Shown here: piece by piece, positions 62,958-64,000 of the stretch
Position numbering within the stretch: position 1 is the first letter of the stretch
Layout of the letters: each line of letters begins with the position of its first letter
DNA from: CAVPOO01 sp963707015
Lineage (GTDB): Bacteria > Pseudomonadota > Gammaproteobacteria > Thiohalobacterales > Thiohalobacteraceae
Length of the DNA stretch: 64,000 nt
Direction of reading: 5' to 3'
Assembly (NCBI GenBank): GCA_963707015.1
Contig: CAVPOO010000017.1
Coordinates: 62,001 to 126,000, forward strand
Translations under genes and position numbers: made by a program
Notes under the pieces: model-generated
Told to the model about the DNA's origin: nothing
The model's database searches: none
Seen by the model: only the letters and a program-made list of their open reading frames with translations

Positions 62958-64000
62958 CTAAACCGTTACCTGAGGAGCCGCTGCAATTTCCTCACTCACG
63001 GGAATTTCGATCGATTGGCCGCAGGCGGTAAACAGCAACCATGCATGGACCTCCCGCTCGGGCCACAGCTGCGCGGCGCCGCGTGCATAAAGGCGCATCT
63101 GGGCAGCGTACTGGTCGCCGACTTCGCTGAGCGAATCCGCTGCAATCTGATGTGTTTTATAGTCGATGATATCGACGCGCTCGCCGCGTATCACCACCCG
63201 GTCGATGATCCCGTAGACCAGTGCGCCCTGTGCCGAATAGGCGACAGGTACTTCATTATAGGCCCGATCATAGCCGTCTGCATCGAACCAGTGATGGAAG
63301 CGTTTCTCGGTCAGGGTCTGGCGTGCCTCGGCCAGATAGCCCATGAGTTCCGGGTCCTCGGTTTCGCGCTGGTGCTCGCGTGCGACCTTGCGCAGGGCCT
63401 GTCCCTCGTCGAATGCCGGCACACCCGAGAGGAGTTCGAGGAATCGGTGGATGGCGGTGCCGCGGCGACGGCTGTCGATATCGGTGGTCGCAGTCGACAA
63501 AAACGTCTCGGCTTCCCGGCTGGGCGCAATCTCGCGTTCCGGCATGTGCACAGACAGCGGCCGTGACAGCCGTGCATCGATCGCAGGCGCCGCGGCTTGT
63601 TGGTCAATCACATCAGCAAGTACCGGCGGTTCACCATGCTCCAGTTGCCACGCCTGGCCGTTCTCAAGCGGCTCGGCAGCCTCGATCTGGGAGGCAATCA
63701 GAGCGTACCAGCCCAGGTCTGAGCCGCGCGCTGGCGCCGCAGCCGAGATGGTCAAAAACTGCCGGGCCCGTGTCAGCGCCACGTATAACAGATTGGCTTC
63801 CTCGCAGGCATCGGCGGTCTCCTCGGTCTGAATGCGGGTCGCACTGAACGTGTCGAGTTCGTCTTTCCTGCCGGCGAGCAGGAAACAGCTGGGGCGGTCC
63901 TGACTCGCAGGCCATTCGACCAGTGCCTCCCAGGCGCGATCGGAACGCCCGCTTGTTGCGCTGTCCACGAGTACGACGAACGGTGCTTCCAGACCTTTGG
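62958..64000 (-). CDS. AddA/RecB-like helicase-nuclease, C-terminal part (cut by window edge)
   Basis: At least 347 residues are visible; the gene continues past the right edge. Near the edge is KGLEAPFVVLVD, then helicase motif VI as LLYVALTRAR, and a C-terminal PD-(D/E)XK nuclease domain with DRVVIRGERVDIIDYKTH. This is the UvrD-like dsDNA-end resection family. AddA or RecB cannot be chosen without the N-terminus, but the arrangement (cnoX next door) is not the classical recBCD locus. Stop at 62958, 35 bases before cnoX. Confidence 0.85.
   Translation of the reverse strand, partial: KGLEAPFVVLVDSATSGRSDRAWEALVEWPASQDRPSCFLLAGRKDELDTFSATRIQTEETADACEEANLLYVALTRARQFLTISAAAPARGSDLGWYALIASQIEAAEPLENGQAWQLEHGEPPVLADVIDQQAAAPAIDARLSRPLSVHMPEREIAPSREAETFLSTATTDIDSRRRGTAIHRFLELLSGVPAFDEGQALRKVAREHQRETEDPELMGYLAEARQTLTEKRFHHWFDADGYDRAYNEVPVAYSAQGALVYGIIDRVVIRGERVDIIDYKTHQIAADSLSEVGDQYAAQMRLYARGAAQLWPEREVHAWLLFTACGQSIEIPVSEEIAAAPQVTV

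Overview
The window looks like chromosomal core sequence from a GC-rich, flagellated, sulfur-oxidising gammaproteobacterium, probably from the purple-sulfur / Chromatiales-like part of the class. Three things support this. Gene order is typically gammaproteobacterial: aspS-nudB-yebC-ruvCAB-ybgC-tolQRAB-pal-cpoB-queE-queC-tRNA-Lys, rpsP-rimM-trmD-rplS, and xerD-dsbC. There is a soxXYZAB thiosulfate-oxidation cluster. The motor stator resembles the sodium-type PomAB. Genus and species cannot be read from the sequence alone.

Layout. 0.2-4 kb: a short-chain dehydrogenase, then pomA-pomB and a coupled PilZ protein. 4-6 kb: an Atm1-type ABC exporter. 6-20 kb: a long rightward run with an FmdB zinc ribbon, translation and repair genes (aspS, nudB, yebC, ruvCAB), the Tol-Pal envelope system, queuosine genes queE/queC and tRNA-Lys. 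20-25.5 kb: leftward methyltransferase, membrane protein and soxXYZAB. 25.5-31.2 kb: BepA-like protease, rhodanese, TusA and two divergent FadL-family porins. 31.2-32.2 kb: a large AT-rich gap with terminators. 32.2-34.2 kb: the rpsP operon. 34.2-45.2 kb: a decayed ogt, htpG, a DsbA-like protein, hslR, a Nudix hydrolase, a MoxR-ATPase/VWA pair, an HDOD protein, adk, a diguanylate cyclase and a thioredoxin. 45.2-49 kb: lon and moeA on the minus strand. 49-54.5 kb: a SIMPL-domain protein and an RND efflux pair. 54.5-55 kb: a hairpin-rich repeat element. 55-64 kb: an ACP/acyl-AMP ligase/PlsC fusion, nfeD-slipin, xerD, dsbC, cnoX and the C-terminal part of an AddA/RecB-like helicase-nuclease.

How the genes work together. 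Periplasmic SoxXA, SoxYZ and SoxB oxidise thiosulfate; no soxCD is visible here. TusA and the rhodanese could handle persulfide sulfur. Motility and c-di-GMP are linked by PomAB, PilZ and the GGDEF protein. Envelope maintenance is represented by Tol-Pal, BepA, DsbC and Lon.

Unusual points. Single-base frame breaks occur in fmdB, pal and cpoB, and several in ogt. A 20-bp repeat forms a palindrome across the RND pump stop codon, and another copy holds the stop codon of the facing gene; strong hairpins lie between. A three-part ACP-ligase-acyltransferase fusion is present. A leftward terminator with no assigned gene lies in the 31.2-32.2 kb gap. No clear undescribed defence or mobile system was found. 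The best candidates for something new are the hairpin element at 54.5-55.0 kb, the lipid-synthesis fusion beside it, and a possible small RNA at 31.5-31.7 kb.
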